In this document: positions 43,413-52,840 of the stretch, in pieces
Numbering within the stretch: the stretch's first letter is position 1
Layout: every line of letters starts with the position of its first letter
Origin: JBGAWK01 sp044227665
GTDB lineage: Bacteria; Bacteroidota; Bacteroidia; Chitinophagales; JADIYW01
NCBI GenBank assembly: GCA_044227665.1
Contig: JBGAWK010000011.1
Location: 1 to 55,333 of the forward strand
Length of the DNA stretch: 55,333 nucleotides
Direction of reading: 5' to 3'
Position numbers and translations under genes: made by a program
The notes under the pieces: model-generated
The model's database searches: none
Seen by the model: only the letters and a program-made list of their open reading frames with translations
What the model was told of the DNA's origin: nothing

Positions 43413-44595
43413 TTAATTCTTGTGATTTTGAAGACTTTGACACTTTTACTTCCTCATGAAAAGTTCCCCCTTCTTCTACATATCTACTTACAGACAGTAT
43501 TATCCCAACAGCTATACTATTAAACCATATTGAAGTTCCGCCCATACTTAAAAACGGCAAGGTAAGACCCGTAACTGGCAGTAATCCCACGGCTACTGCC
43601 ATATTAATAAATGCCTGTAGTACTAGACTCACTCCCAGGCCAAGTGCCATCAAGGCTCCAAATACTTTTTTACTATTTTTTACTATAATTACTACTCTGT
43701 AAAACAACCATAAATATATAAATAATACGCATATTCCTCCCAAAAGTCCATACTCCTCAATGATTGTGGCATAGATATAGTCGCAATATGCCTCCGGCAA
43801 AAAATTACACTGCGTACTTTTGCCTGGCGCAAAACGCAACATGCCCCCCTTGGCTATAGCAATATTTGCCTGCTTAACCTGATAGATAGGCTCACCATTT
43901 TCACCATGAATAAATCCTTCTATTCTAGCTTCCCAAGTATGGAATCTACTTTTCTCCTTCATAAAATAGGACAAGGCTACTATAGATAATATCATAAATA
44001 TTCCCGAAAGCACTGTCAACCCTAAATATCTGGAGCTTACCCTACCTAAAAACATGATTATAAATGCAGTAGCAAATAGTATCAATGCTCCCGACATATT
44101 TTCGAACATGATTAATGCACATATCAATGCTATAGGCAATATGACAGGCAAGAAACCATCTTTGAAACTTTTCATCACGCCTTGTTTCTTAGAAATTGTT
44201 CGAGAGGTGTACATAATCAATGCTAGCTTTGCAAAATCCGAAGACTGGAATGACAAATTGATGACAGGGAGCGTAATCCATCTTTTGGCTTCGTTAATTT
44301 CATTGCCAAAGGCTAATGTATAAATCAGCAGAGGAATAGAAAATATCATCGCCAACTGCGCTATTCGCGAGTAATACCTATGGTCGAGACGATGTACGGC
44401 ATAGATAATAAATACTCCAAACACTAGAATAAATAGGTGTTTGAAAAGATAATATTCTGTATTACCTCCTTGATAACGATAAGCAAGTTGTCGTGCCGAA
44501 CTATATACAGACAATAATGACATTGCTGATAATACGGCTATTATCATCCATATCTGCCTATCGCCCTTGGCTCTCTCCAAAAAATAGCCTAACAT
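43405..44595 (-). CDS. ftsW: Lipid II polymerase FtsW (SEDS family)
   Basis: Septal peptidoglycan glycosyltransferase working with FtsI. Seen: about ten membrane helices, YLFKHLFILVFGVF, KRWITLPVINLSFQSSDFAKLALI (SEDS signature), the large loop KSTQCNFLPEAYCDYIYATIIEEYGLLGG and the C-terminal GLLPVTGLTLPFLSMGGTS. The catalytic-type Asp and Glu of SEDS proteins are present in these blocks. 396 residues with a short polar C-terminus. It overlaps murG by eight bases. Confidence 0.95.
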   Translation of the reverse strand: MLGYFLERAKGDRQIWMIIAVLSAMSLLSVYSSARQLAYRYQGGNTEYYLFKHLFILVFGVFIIYAVHRLDHRYYSRIAQLAMIFSIPLLIYTLAFGNEINEAKRWITLPVINLSFQSSDFAKLALIMYTSRTISKKQGVMKSFKDGFLPVILPIALICALIMFENMSGALILFATAFIIMFLGRVSSRYLGLTVLSGIFMILSIVALSYFMKEKSRFHTWEARIEGFIHGENGEPIYQVKQANIAIAKGGMLRFAPGKSTQCNFLPEAYCDYIYATIIEEYGLLGGICVLFIYLWLFYRVVIIVKNSKKVFGALMALGLGVSLVLQAFINMAVAVGLLPVTGLTLPFLSMGGTSIWFNSIAVGIILSVSRYVEEGGTFHEEVKVSKSSKSQELNV

Positions 44596-44615
44596 CTCTA
44601 CGGTATTTGACTATA

Positions 44616-45956
44616 TTATAAATTGCGTACTGCCCTAGAGAACTGTCTGCCTCTGTCTTCATAGTTCTGAAACAAGTCAAAACTTGCACATGCAGGAGAG
44701 AGCAAAACAGCATTGCCCTTTTCTGCTATATTAAAGGCATGTTCTACAGCCGCTTCGGCACTCTGTGTATCTATAATCAGCCCTACATCATCCTTGAACG
44801 CCTCATGAATTTTTTCGTTGTCTTTCCCGAGGCATACGATGGCTTTCACTTTATTGCGGACTAATTCCTTTAGCACTGTATAGTCATTGCCTTTATCCAC
44901 TCCACCGACAATCCATATTGTCTGATTCTGCATAGATTCTAAGGCATACCATGCTGAATTTACGTTAGTAGCTTTGGAGTCGTTGATAAAGTCCACCCCT
45001 CTTACGGTAGCTACAAATTCCATTCTATGCGCTATGCTCTTGAAGTCATGAAGACTTTCTCTGATGCTATCTTTGCGCACGCCCACTAATTTTGCTACAA
45101 TGCCTGCCGCCATTGAGTTGTAGGTATTGTGGATACCTGTGAGACCTAAGTCATTAGTAATCATTTCTATAGTATTTTTATCGTGATGAAAAATTATTTT
45201 GTCATTATCTGTATGCGCCACACAACCTTCTATATGTTGTAAGCCAAATGAAAGTTTTTGGACTTGGGTATTTGCGAGGCTCAAATATTTTACAGTATTA
45301 GAATCATCGTGAGAGTATATGAGATAATCTGACGAAGTCTGAGCCTGTGCTATTCGGAACTTTGATTTTATATAGTATTCCAATCTGTAATCATACCTAT
45401 CCAGATGGTCTTCGGTGATATTGGTAATTACTGCAATATCAGGTCTGAAAGAGGTGCAGCCATCCAACTGAAAACTGCTTACTTCTACTACAAAGTATTC
45501 GGGGGTTGCTGTGGCTACTGCTGCTGCAAAACTTTCTCCAATATTCCCACATAATACGGTATCTATATCCGCCTTTTTGAGCAGATGATATATCAATGAA
45601 GTAGTGGTGGTTTTGCCATTACTTCCTGTAATGGCTATGACCTTGCTTTGTGTATGTCTGGCAGCAAATTCTATCTCGGATATAATTTCTATACCTTTGG
45701 CTTTAGCCTCTAGTAATAAAGCAGCCTTGTCGGGAATACCGGGACTTTTGATAATGATATCCGCACTTAGAATTTCGGATGCACTATGTGTGCCTTCTTC
45801 ATAAGGCAAGCCCAATTCTTTCAAATGCTGCTTATATTTTTCTTGTACTACTCCTTTGTCAGAAAGAAATAGCCTATAGCCCATTTTCTGTGCCAGCTTA
45901 GCGGCACCCACGCCACTCTCTGCTAATCCTAATATGGCTACTTTCTTTTGCATCAT
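44616..45956 (-). CDS. murD: UDP-N-acetylmuramoylalanine--D-glutamate ligase
   Basis: Adds D-Glu to the muramyl precursor. Seen: VAILGLAESGVGAAKLAQKMG N-terminal domain, IIKSPGIPD, ATP loop AITGSNGKTTTTSLI, VSSFQLDGCTSFRPDIAVITNITEDHLDRY, NDSKATNVNSAWYAL, and WIVGGVDKGNDYT with LLSPACASFDLFQNYEDRG. 446 residues. Overlaps mraY by four bases; 20 bases before ftsW. Confidence 0.97.
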   Translation of the reverse strand: MMQKKVAILGLAESGVGAAKLAQKMGYRLFLSDKGVVQEKYKQHLKELGLPYEEGTHSASEILSADIIIKSPGIPDKAALLLEAKAKGIEIISEIEFAARHTQSKVIAITGSNGKTTTTSLIYHLLKKADIDTVLCGNIGESFAAAVATATPEYFVVEVSSFQLDGCTSFRPDIAVITNITEDHLDRYDYRLEYYIKSKFRIAQAQTSSDYLIYSHDDSNTVKYLSLANTQVQKLSFGLQHIEGCVAHTDNDKIIFHHDKNTIEMITNDLGLTGIHNTYNSMAAGIVAKLVGVRKDSIRESLHDFKSIAHRMEFVATVRGVDFINDSKATNVNSAWYALESMQNQTIWIVGGVDKGNDYTVLKELVRNKVKAIVCLGKDNEKIHEAFKDDVGLIIDTQSAEAAVEHAFNIAEKGNAVLLSPACASFDLFQNYEDRGRQFSRAVRNL

Positions 45957-47251
45957 CTGATTTTGAGGGTAAGTATGGAAAGTATCGCTAGAAGGATACC
46001 TATGATGATAAACCGCATGACAATTTTTGCTTCGTGGTAGCCTAATTTTTGAAAGTGATGGTGTAAAGGTGACATCAAGAATATACGCCTTCCTTCACCA
46101 AATTTTTTCTTTGTATATTTAAAATACGCAACCTGTAGCACTACAGAAAGATTCTCAGCGAAGAATATTCCACATAGTATAGGTATGAGTAGTTCTTTCC
46201 TTACTATTATAGCAATTGTAGCTATGAGTCCTCCTAACATCAAGCTGCCTGTATCACCCATGAACACCTGTGCCGGAAAGGTATTGTACCACAAAAATCC
46301 TATACAAGCACCGACGGCAGCAGCACATACGATGACCATCTCACCACTCTCCGGAATATATAAGATATTGAGGTAGTCAGAAAAGATATAGTTACCAGAT
46401 ACATAAGCAAAAATTCCCAGTGTAAGCAGAATTACCGCAGATGTACCTGTCGCCAAGCCATCAATACCATCTGTAAGGTTAGAGGCATTGGAAACTGCTG
46501 TAATGATAAATATTACTATTGGGATAAAAATTAGCCATGCCCACTTTTCGTAATCTTCAATAATTGGCGATAGGATTATAGCATAATCCAAAAGGTTATC
46601 CTTCAGAAATGGAATATTGGTAGCTAATGACTTTGAATCATGTGAAACAAATCTATCGTCCATCCTCACGCCTATACTATCATATAGCTTTATAGAAGTA
46701 TAGGATTCACTGATGGGATTGCGCCAATTCACATTTCCATCTTGGATATTATAACTATAAACATGATTAAAGTCTCGTATGCGAACATCCGGATGAAAAT
46801 ACAAGGTCAACGCCACGATAAGACCTAGTACTATCTGTGCCATAATCTTGAATCTTCCTTGAAGCCCTTCTTTATCTTTTTTGAATACTTTGATATAGTC
46901 ATCAATAAATCCAATGCCACCCATCCACACTACGGATACCAATGACAGCAGCACATATACATTATTCAGTTTGGCAAATAAAAGAATAGGTATAAGTATG
47001 GCAGCAATGATAATCACACCGCCCATGGTAGGTGTGCCTTTTTTTTCCATCTGCCCCTGTAGTCCCAAGTCTCTTACACTTTCTCCTATCTGCATTATTC
47101 TCAGCTTCTTGATAATACCTCTACCGATAATCATGGAGATAATCAGGGATAGTAATGCTGCCAAAGATGCTCTGAAGGTGATAAACTTAAACAGTCCCGC
47201 ACCGGTGATGTCGAAGTTCTGCTCTAGATATGTAAAAATGTGGTATAACAT
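45953..47251 (-). CDS. mraY: Phospho-N-acetylmuramoyl-pentapeptide transferase
   Basis: Integral membrane enzyme making lipid I from UDP-MurNAc-pentapeptide and undecaprenyl phosphate. Seen: KKGTPTMGGVIII, FIDDYIKVFKKDKEGLQGRFK (Asp pair), NASNLTDGIDGLATG, FLWYNTFPAQVFMGDTGSL and FLMSPLHHHFQKLG. At 432 residues it exceeds the usual 360. The extra part, between about 165 and 225 (DGNVNWRNPISESYTSIKLYD), is an extracytoplasmic insertion common in Bacteroidota. It overlaps murE by one base. No murF sits between murE and mraY. Confidence 0.97.
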   Translation of the reverse strand: MLYHIFTYLEQNFDITGAGLFKFITFRASLAALLSLIISMIIGRGIIKKLRIMQIGESVRDLGLQGQMEKKGTPTMGGVIIIAAILIPILLFAKLNNVYVLLSLVSVVWMGGIGFIDDYIKVFKKDKEGLQGRFKIMAQIVLGLIVALTLYFHPDVRIRDFNHVYSYNIQDGNVNWRNPISESYTSIKLYDSIGVRMDDRFVSHDSKSLATNIPFLKDNLLDYAIILSPIIEDYEKWAWLIFIPIVIFIITAVSNASNLTDGIDGLATGTSAVILLTLGIFAYVSGNYIFSDYLNILYIPESGEMVIVCAAAVGACIGFLWYNTFPAQVFMGDTGSLMLGGLIATIAIIVRKELLIPILCGIFFAENLSVVLQVAYFKYTKKKFGEGRRIFLMSPLHHHFQKLGYHEAKIVMRFIIIGILLAILSILTLKIR

Positions 47252-48714
47252 TATCTATTCATTTCTTTAAATGTTTCTACAATTATTTTCCTATCATCGA
47301 AAGGGTATTTTATGCCTTTAATCTCCTGATAGTCTTCATGACCTTTGCCGGCAATGAGTATGATATCTTTCTCCGCAGCGATAGTTACGGCAGTGCGAAT
47401 GGCCTCTCTCCTATCTACAATACATAGCAATTTTGCTTTATGCTGTGGCTGTACCCCCTCTTTCATAGCATCTATTATTGCTTGAGGTTCTTCATAGCGA
47501 GGATTATCGGAGGTAATAATGCACTTACTGCTATATGCTGCAGCTATCATGCCCATAAGGGGTCTTTTAGCTACATCTCTGTTGCCGCCACAGCCTAATA
47601 CCGTAATAATCTTTTGCTTTCCTTTATTGATATCGAGAATGGTGTCTAGGACATTTTTGAGGGCATCTGGGGTATGTGCATAGTCCACGATGGCTACAAT
47701 TTTTTCCGAAGGAGAATATTCTACTTCAAATCTTCCATCTGTAGCCGGGAGATTGCTAATAAGTCGCAAGGCTTCTACCTCATCAATGCCCAGCTCTATA
47801 GCTACGGCATATACTGCTGCTATATTATAGGCATTGAATTTTCCTAAAATCCTAGTATAAACCTCGTGTTTATTGATTTGTAAAAACAAACCATCGAAAG
47901 AGTTTTCCAATATCTTCACATGAATGTCTGCTATCGTATGCATAGCATATCTTATAGCCTTGCCCTTACAATTTTGGAGCATCACATTGCCTCTCTTATC
48001 ATCTACATTTACTAAAGCAAAGGCATTGGCAGATACGTTGTCAAAAAGTTTCTTTTTAGCCTTTAGATATCCATCGAAAGTGCCGTGGTAGTCAAGGTGG
48101 TCATGTGTGATATTGGTAAATACTACTCCATCAAATTGCAGGCCTGCTATGCGATCTTGGTCTATGGCATGAGAGCTACATTCCATAAAAGCATGGGTAC
48201 ATCCTTTTTGTACCATCACAGAGAGAAGGTTATTTATCTGCCATGCGTCACCTGTGGTGTGGGTAGCGGTATAGGCTTCTTCTCGAATGATATTGCGAAT
48301 AGTGGATAACAGCCCACACTTACTCCCATTCATAGTAAATAAGCGATAGAGCATAGTGGCGATAGAAGTCTTGCCATTGGTACCTGTAACGCCTACCAAT
48401 ACCAATTTGGAGGATGGATGGTCAAAATAGTTGCACGACATAATACCATAGGCATATCTGCTGTCTTCTACTTTTATATAAGTAATATCTTCGTGTAAAA
48501 TATCAAAATACTGCCCTACTACTACTTTTACCCCTTTTGCAATGGCATCTTTGATATATGAATGACCGTCACTATTAGTACCTTTTATCGCTACAAAAAT
48601 ATCGTCTGATGCCACCTTCCTATTGTCGGAAGATATGGACATGATGTGCTGCTGCACATTCCCTTGAAGTATGCTGTATGATAGTCCTGCTAATATGTGT
48701 GCCAGTATCTTCAT
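47251..48714 (-). CDS. murE: UDP-N-acetylmuramoyl-tripeptide synthetase, meso-DAP type
   Basis: Adds the third stem-peptide residue. Seen: SSDNRKVASDDIFVAIKGTNSDGHSYI N-terminal domain, ATP loop TGTNGKTSIATM (about 110-121), EVSS-equivalent MECSSHAIDQDRI, NITHDHLDYHGT, IVDYAHTPDALKNVL, and TSDNPRYEEPQ. The DNPR motif marks enzymes using meso-diaminopimelate. 487 residues. Overlaps ftsI and mraY by one base each. Confidence 0.97.
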   Translation of the reverse strand: MKILAHILAGLSYSILQGNVQQHIMSISSDNRKVASDDIFVAIKGTNSDGHSYIKDAIAKGVKVVVGQYFDILHEDITYIKVEDSRYAYGIMSCNYFDHPSSKLVLVGVTGTNGKTSIATMLYRLFTMNGSKCGLLSTIRNIIREEAYTATHTTGDAWQINNLLSVMVQKGCTHAFMECSSHAIDQDRIAGLQFDGVVFTNITHDHLDYHGTFDGYLKAKKKLFDNVSANAFALVNVDDKRGNVMLQNCKGKAIRYAMHTIADIHVKILENSFDGLFLQINKHEVYTRILGKFNAYNIAAVYAVAIELGIDEVEALRLISNLPATDGRFEVEYSPSEKIVAIVDYAHTPDALKNVLDTILDINKGKQKIITVLGCGGNRDVAKRPLMGMIAAAYSSKCIITSDNPRYEEPQAIIDAMKEGVQPQHKAKLLCIVDRREAIRTAVTIAAEKDIILIAGKGHEDYQEIKGIKYPFDDRKIIVETFKEMNR

Positions 48715-50804
48715 TAGCTTAGAGATATTTGAATTATGGTACCTTTTATTATTTTTTGACCGGCAGGAACGGACTGTTCTTTGACCTTTCCTCTACCAAA
48801 AAATTTCACTTTCAGCCCTACATTTTCTAATACATAGAGTGCGTCATCCAAGGTCATACCTTTTACATTAGGCATTAGATTTTCATTTACTACTATCGGC
48901 TTTCCTTGTAGTGTAGCGTTATTAATTTTTGCTAGGATATAGCCATTGTGCTCCGGCAGCTGAGGGGTAAAAGAAAAGAGCTTGGCATATTGCATGAGTG
49001 TAGGATAATCGGCAACTACAGGCGCATAAGGGATATATTTTTTGGCTTCGGCAATATTTATAACTTGCTGATTTGCTGGTGATGTAGCCATGATGTAATC
49101 AGAAATCCTCCTAAATACTGGTGCGGCTATTGCACCTCCTGTATTGGCAAATCCTTTGGGTCCATAGATAACTACTATTACGGTATAAGCAGGACTTTCT
49201 GCCGGAAAGTAGCCACAGAACATGGCTTGATTTTTATTTTGGTAGCCTATCTTGGGAATATTTATTTTGGCAGTACCCGTCTTGCCGGCTATAGAATATT
49301 TTGGGGTATAAATTTTATGAGCAGTGCCATGTTCATTTTTCACTACATCTTCCAGCAGTATTTTTGCGCTATTTATGGCTTTTATATCCGCTATAGGCAT
49401 ATTGCTTACTTGCGGCGGAAAGTTTTTAATAATTCTGCCATTATCCAATATCTTGTCTACCAGGCGAGGCTGTACACGATAACCATCATTAGCTACTGCA
49501 TTATAAAATGTAAGCAACTGTAAGGGTGTAAGCATATTTTCATAGCCATGTGCTTTCCAAGGCAATGACAGCTTGCTCCATCCCTCTATTTTGCTCATCG
49601 TAGGCATAGGCTCCCCATTGAGGTCTATTTCTGCTTTTTGATCTAATCCAAACCTTACCAAGTTTTTATAAAATTTCTTTTTTTCGTTTTTATAATATTT
49701 CAAAGCGAACCTCACCACGGCAGTATTTGATGACATAGCAAAGGCATCTTTTGCAGTATAGTAGCCATTCACTTTATGGTCATCAATAATAGTTTTGCCA
49801 TATAATGACATTGTACCATTGGTAATTTTTATTGTATCATCCTCATTGATATATCTGTCATCAAAGAGCGACAAGTAGGTGGCCAGCTTGAATGTAGAGC
49901 CAGGTTCTGATGCTAAGCCTATGGCATAGTTATATTTTTCGGTGTAGGTACTATCTTTATCTGCACCAAGATTGGCAATGGCTTTAATAGCACCTGTTTT
50001 GGTTTCCATTACAACGGCACAACCAAAATCTGCTTTTGATATTTTCAGGGCATCATATAATGCATCTTCTGTTACATCTTGAATATTTACATCTATTGTA
50101 GTGTAAATATCTTTGCCATTCTCGGGCTCTATGGCGTTCTCTGTAAATATGGGCATCCATACACCACCGGCAATTTTTTGTTTGAGAATTTTCCCATTAC
50201 GACCGCATAAGTAATCGTTATAGTATTCTTCCAAACCTACGTCTTCTGCATTTTTCCTACTATAGCCTATAGTTCGCAAGGCTAGTATTCCATAAGGATT
50301 TTTACGTTTCTGAAGTGTTTCCACTATCAGACCTCCTTTGAATTTTCCTTCTCTGAATAGTGGCCATGACTTAGCATCCTTCATGGTGAAATAATCCACT
50401 TTACTCTGAAGCAGATAGTACCGACGCTTCTTAGCTCGTGCCCAATAGAATTCTTTCTTATAGCTGTTGCTACTTTTGTCACCAAAGACCTTTGATGCCA
50501 TTATTGCCAATGAGTCCACATTTTCTTCAAATAAATCATTGGTCATAGCAGAAGATCCAAAGTCTATATGCAAATTGAAATAGGGCAATGATGTAGCCAG
50601 CAGTCTGTCATCAGATGAGAAAATATTTCCTCTTTCTGCTGGCATAGCGAAGGTTCTGATATTGACACTATCTGCCAAATCTTTCCAATATCCATTTTTA
50701 TAGTGTTGTATTTGATAGATTTTGCCTACTATCAAAAACATACATATCACTAGGACACCTGAGAGCAAGTATATTCTGTATAATATGTTAGTTTTTATAT
50801 TCAT
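48714..50804 (-). CDS. ftsI: Penicillin-binding protein FtsI/PBP3 with C-terminal PASTA domain
   Basis: Septal transpeptidase. Seen: one N-terminal membrane helix (residues 8-28), class B dimerisation region with PAERGNIFSSDDRLLATSLP, then the transpeptidase with S303-TFK (PGSTFK), S358-SN and K508-TG (AGKTGTAK). The last 60 residues (MPNVKGMTLDDALYVLENVGLKVKF ...) form a single PASTA domain, usual in this phylum but absent from E. coli FtsI. 696 residues. Overlaps ftsL by 17 bases and murE by one. Confidence 0.96.
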   Translation of the reverse strand: MNIKTNILYRIYLLSGVLVICMFLIVGKIYQIQHYKNGYWKDLADSVNIRTFAMPAERGNIFSSDDRLLATSLPYFNLHIDFGSSAMTNDLFEENVDSLAIMASKVFGDKSSNSYKKEFYWARAKKRRYYLLQSKVDYFTMKDAKSWPLFREGKFKGGLIVETLQKRKNPYGILALRTIGYSRKNAEDVGLEEYYNDYLCGRNGKILKQKIAGGVWMPIFTENAIEPENGKDIYTTIDVNIQDVTEDALYDALKISKADFGCAVVMETKTGAIKAIANLGADKDSTYTEKYNYAIGLASEPGSTFKLATYLSLFDDRYINEDDTIKITNGTMSLYGKTIIDDHKVNGYYTAKDAFAMSSNTAVVRFALKYYKNEKKKFYKNLVRFGLDQKAEIDLNGEPMPTMSKIEGWSKLSLPWKAHGYENMLTPLQLLTFYNAVANDGYRVQPRLVDKILDNGRIIKNFPPQVSNMPIADIKAINSAKILLEDVVKNEHGTAHKIYTPKYSIAGKTGTAKINIPKIGYQNKNQAMFCGYFPAESPAYTVIVVIYGPKGFANTGGAIAAPVFRRISDYIMATSPANQQVINIAEAKKYIPYAPVVADYPTLMQYAKLFSFTPQLPEHNGYILAKINNATLQGKPIVVNENLMPNVKGMTLDDALYVLENVGLKVKFFGRGKVKEQSVPAGQKIIKGTIIQISLS

Positions 50805-51150
50805 TGGCTTTTACTACTATCTTTTTTGAAGGTTCTTTCAAGGTACTGATACCCACTTCCACCAATTTTTCCTCCAAAGCCGACTGCTTACTTTTGAGCA
50901 TCAAATCTGACTTTACGGATGTATATTCCCATCTCAATTCTTTTATCTCTTTCTCTTTCTTATTTATGTCTCTTATTAATCCTTCGGCATGGTGACTGTT
51001 ATAAACGTGTACTATACCTATGCCTAGAAGAAATACAGCATATAGTGCTATCTGCATGACCTTGGACTCTTGCACCCACCCAGATAGTCCAAGTATCTGC
51101 AATACCTTGTCTGCGATATTCTTATTTTCTTCTTGTTGTATTTCGCTCAT
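50788..51150 (-). CDS. ftsL: FtsL-like cell division protein
   Basis: Small bitopic divisome protein. Seen: 120 residues with a cytoplasmic start, one membrane helix (VMQIALYAVFLLGIGIVHVYN, about 45-65), then a periplasmic coiled-coil segment (INKKEKEIKELRWEYTSVKSDLMLKS). Sequence similarity in this family is poor. The call follows size, topology and position between rsmH and ftsI, both of which it overlaps (4 and 17 bases). Confidence 0.88.
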   Translation of the reverse strand: MSEIQQEENKNIADKVLQILGLSGWVQESKVMQIALYAVFLLGIGIVHVYNSHHAEGLIRDINKKEKEIKELRWEYTSVKSDLMLKSKQSALEEKLVEVGISTLKEPSKKIVVKANEYKN

Positions 51151-52037
51151 ATTTTTTCGGCTACTCTTAGTTTTGCACTACGTGCTCTATTATTATGTTT
51201 TATCTCTTCTTCTGTGGGGAGTATGGGTTTTTTTGATAATGATTTATATGGAAGCGAAAAATTGCCATATAGGTCTTTTTCAATCACACCTGCAACATTT
51301 CCGGTTTTGATAAGATTTTTCACCGGTCTATCTTCCAATGAATGATAGCTGAGCACTACCAGCCTACCGCCATGACATAATATAGGATGTAGCTGTGACA
51401 ACATTTCTTCCAAGGATGCTATCTCATCATTCACTTCTATACGTAATGCTTGGAATACCTGTGCTAGGTATTTATTTCTTTTTCCATAGGCAAAGTTTTC
51501 TGCCACCTGCACTAACTCACCCGTATTTTGGAATGGCTTTATCATGCGCCTTTCTTGTATGGCTTTGGCCAAATTCCCTGCATTAGTTATCTCACCATAG
51601 CTATACCACAACTCCGCAAGCTCTTTTACTTCGTAAGTATTCAAGATCTCCGCTGCTGTCTTACCTTGCTTGCTCATGCGCATATCTAGAGGTGCATCAT
51701 AGCGTATAGAAAAACCTTTCTCTGCATTATCCAATTGATATGATGACACGCCCAAGTCCGCCAATATGCCATGTACTTGAGCTACGCCGTTTAGCCTCAA
51801 GAATCTTTCTATATGCCTATAGTTTACTTGAATGAGTGCAAACCTGTGGTCTTGTATCGAATTATGCCCCGCATCAGGGTCGGCATCAAAAGCATAAAGC
51901 CTCCCTTCGGGGCTTAATCTTTCCAAAATAGCCCTGCTGTGACCTCCGCCCCCAAATGTCAAGTCCGCATACACCCCCGATCTATCTGTAATCAGATTAT
52001 CAATGCACTCTTTTAACATAACAGGAACATGATACAT
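51147..52037 (-). CDS. rsmH: 16S rRNA (cytosine(1402)-N4)-methyltransferase
   Basis: MraW; methylates N4 of C1402 in the ribosomal P site. Seen: YHVPVMLKECIDNL at the start, SAM site ADLTFGGGGHSRAIL, FDADPDAG, GILADLGVSSYQLD, FSIRYDAPLDMRM, QVFQALRIEVNDE, and VLSYHSLEDRPVKN. 296 residues, complete. Second gene of the dcw cluster; six bases after mraZ and overlapping ftsL by four. Confidence 0.96.
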   Translation of the reverse strand: MYHVPVMLKECIDNLITDRSGVYADLTFGGGGHSRAILERLSPEGRLYAFDADPDAGHNSIQDHRFALIQVNYRHIERFLRLNGVAQVHGILADLGVSSYQLDNAEKGFSIRYDAPLDMRMSKQGKTAAEILNTYEVKELAELWYSYGEITNAGNLAKAIQERRMIKPFQNTGELVQVAENFAYGKRNKYLAQVFQALRIEVNDEIASLEEMLSQLHPILCHGGRLVVLSYHSLEDRPVKNLIKTGNVAGVIEKDLYGNFSLPYKSLSKKPILPTEEEIKHNNRARSAKLRVAEKI

Positions 52038-52043
52038 ATACTA

Positions 52044-52499
52044 TCAGCTATTAAATCCTCCCATTACACGAGCAGCCATCTCAGAAAAATTGTCAGGTGC
52101 CTTATCTACCTTGCTATTGTAAACGTCCTTAGGCCAAATCTCTATATTCTGTCCAAATGCCAAAATGACAACATCCTCTTTCATTTTAATTTCATCTTGT
52201 AATCGCTTAGGCACTAGCAATCTGTCGCTACTATCTAATTCTACTTGTACTACTGCACGATAGAAGTATCGTTGGAATTCCCGATTTTCAGGTACGAAAT
52301 AATTTAGAGCATCAATCTTTGCTGCTACTTCTTTCCATTTTTCTATTGGATACAGATTGAGGCATCCTGTATCTAAGCCTTTATTTAGAACGTAGAGTCT
52401 CCTGCTGGCTTCGGGAACTTGACGGAGCAAGTCAGAAGGTAGGCGCACACGCCCCTTCGCATCCATTTTTACCTCATATTGTCCCGCCAGTGAATACAT
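52044..52499 (-). CDS. mraZ: Transcriptional regulator MraZ
   Basis: AbrB-fold DNA-binding protein that represses its own cluster in E. coli. Seen: two tandem MraZ domains, each with the DxxGR-type motif: YEVKMDAKGRVRLPSDLL (first) and QVELDSSDRLLVPKRLQ (second, DxxxR). 151 residues. It opens the dcw cluster. Directly upstream are GTGGG-type repeats at 10-base phasing that fit MraZ operators, and an exact -7 promoter box. Confidence 0.95.
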   Translation of the reverse strand: MYSLAGQYEVKMDAKGRVRLPSDLLRQVPEASRRLYVLNKGLDTGCLNLYPIEKWKEVAAKIDALNYFVPENREFQRYFYRAVVQVELDSSDRLLVPKRLQDEIKMKEDVVILAFGQNIEIWPKDVYNSKVDKAPDNFSEMAARVMGGFNS

Positions 52500-52530
52500 C
52501 TGTCATTGATTTTTGAACAAATCTCAATTT

Positions 52531-52538
52531 CAAAAGTA
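52531..52538 (-). promoter_or_regulatory. Candidate -7 box of the dcw operon
   Basis: Minus-strand TACTTTTG, an exact TAnnTTTG match, 32 bases upstream of the mraZ ATG and just downstream of the MraZ-type repeats. Confidence 0.5.
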
Positions 52539-52565
52539 AAAGTAGTGCATTTTTTGACACTTTTA

Positions 52566-52601
52566 CCCACCAGTAAGGCAATAATCACCACTAGTTCCCA
52601 C
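52566..52601 (-). promoter_or_regulatory. Candidate MraZ operator repeats
   Basis: On the minus strand GTGGG begins at 52601, GTGGT at 52591 and GTGGG at 52570: spacings of 10 and 21 bases, about one and two helical turns. Known MraZ boxes are short TGGG/GTGGG-type direct repeats at 10-base spacing upstream of mraZ. Position just upstream of the promoter fits autoregulation. Confidence 0.55.
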
Positions 52602-52780
52602 TTTTTATGCACAATAAAACGACAATAATCTGTGGATTATAGGTTAATAAAATGTTTATAACATATATATTATAATGATTTACAGAAAATTAAATTGAAT
52701 CATAAATAATAAAATGCTGTGGATATTCATCTCGTACCCCAATATGGACATAAGTCGGATATATGATTCGGATTTTATAT
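52602..52780. other. Intergenic stretch between dcw and groEL without further features
   Basis: A+T-rich, no coding frame, no RNA gene recognised. It separates the dcw promoter region from the groEL terminator. Confidence 0.4.
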
Positions 52781-52816
52781 AAAAAAATTAGGGCGAATGC
52801 AATGCATTCGCCCTAA
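52781..52816 (-). terminator. Rho-independent terminator of groES-groEL
   Basis: Arms TTAGGGCGAATGCA (52788-52801) and its exact complement at 52803-52816; on the minus strand followed by T7 (52787-52781). A strong hairpin 25 bases after the groEL stop. Confidence 0.88.
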
Positions 52817-52840
52817 TAAAATCTGATAAAATGACAGATA

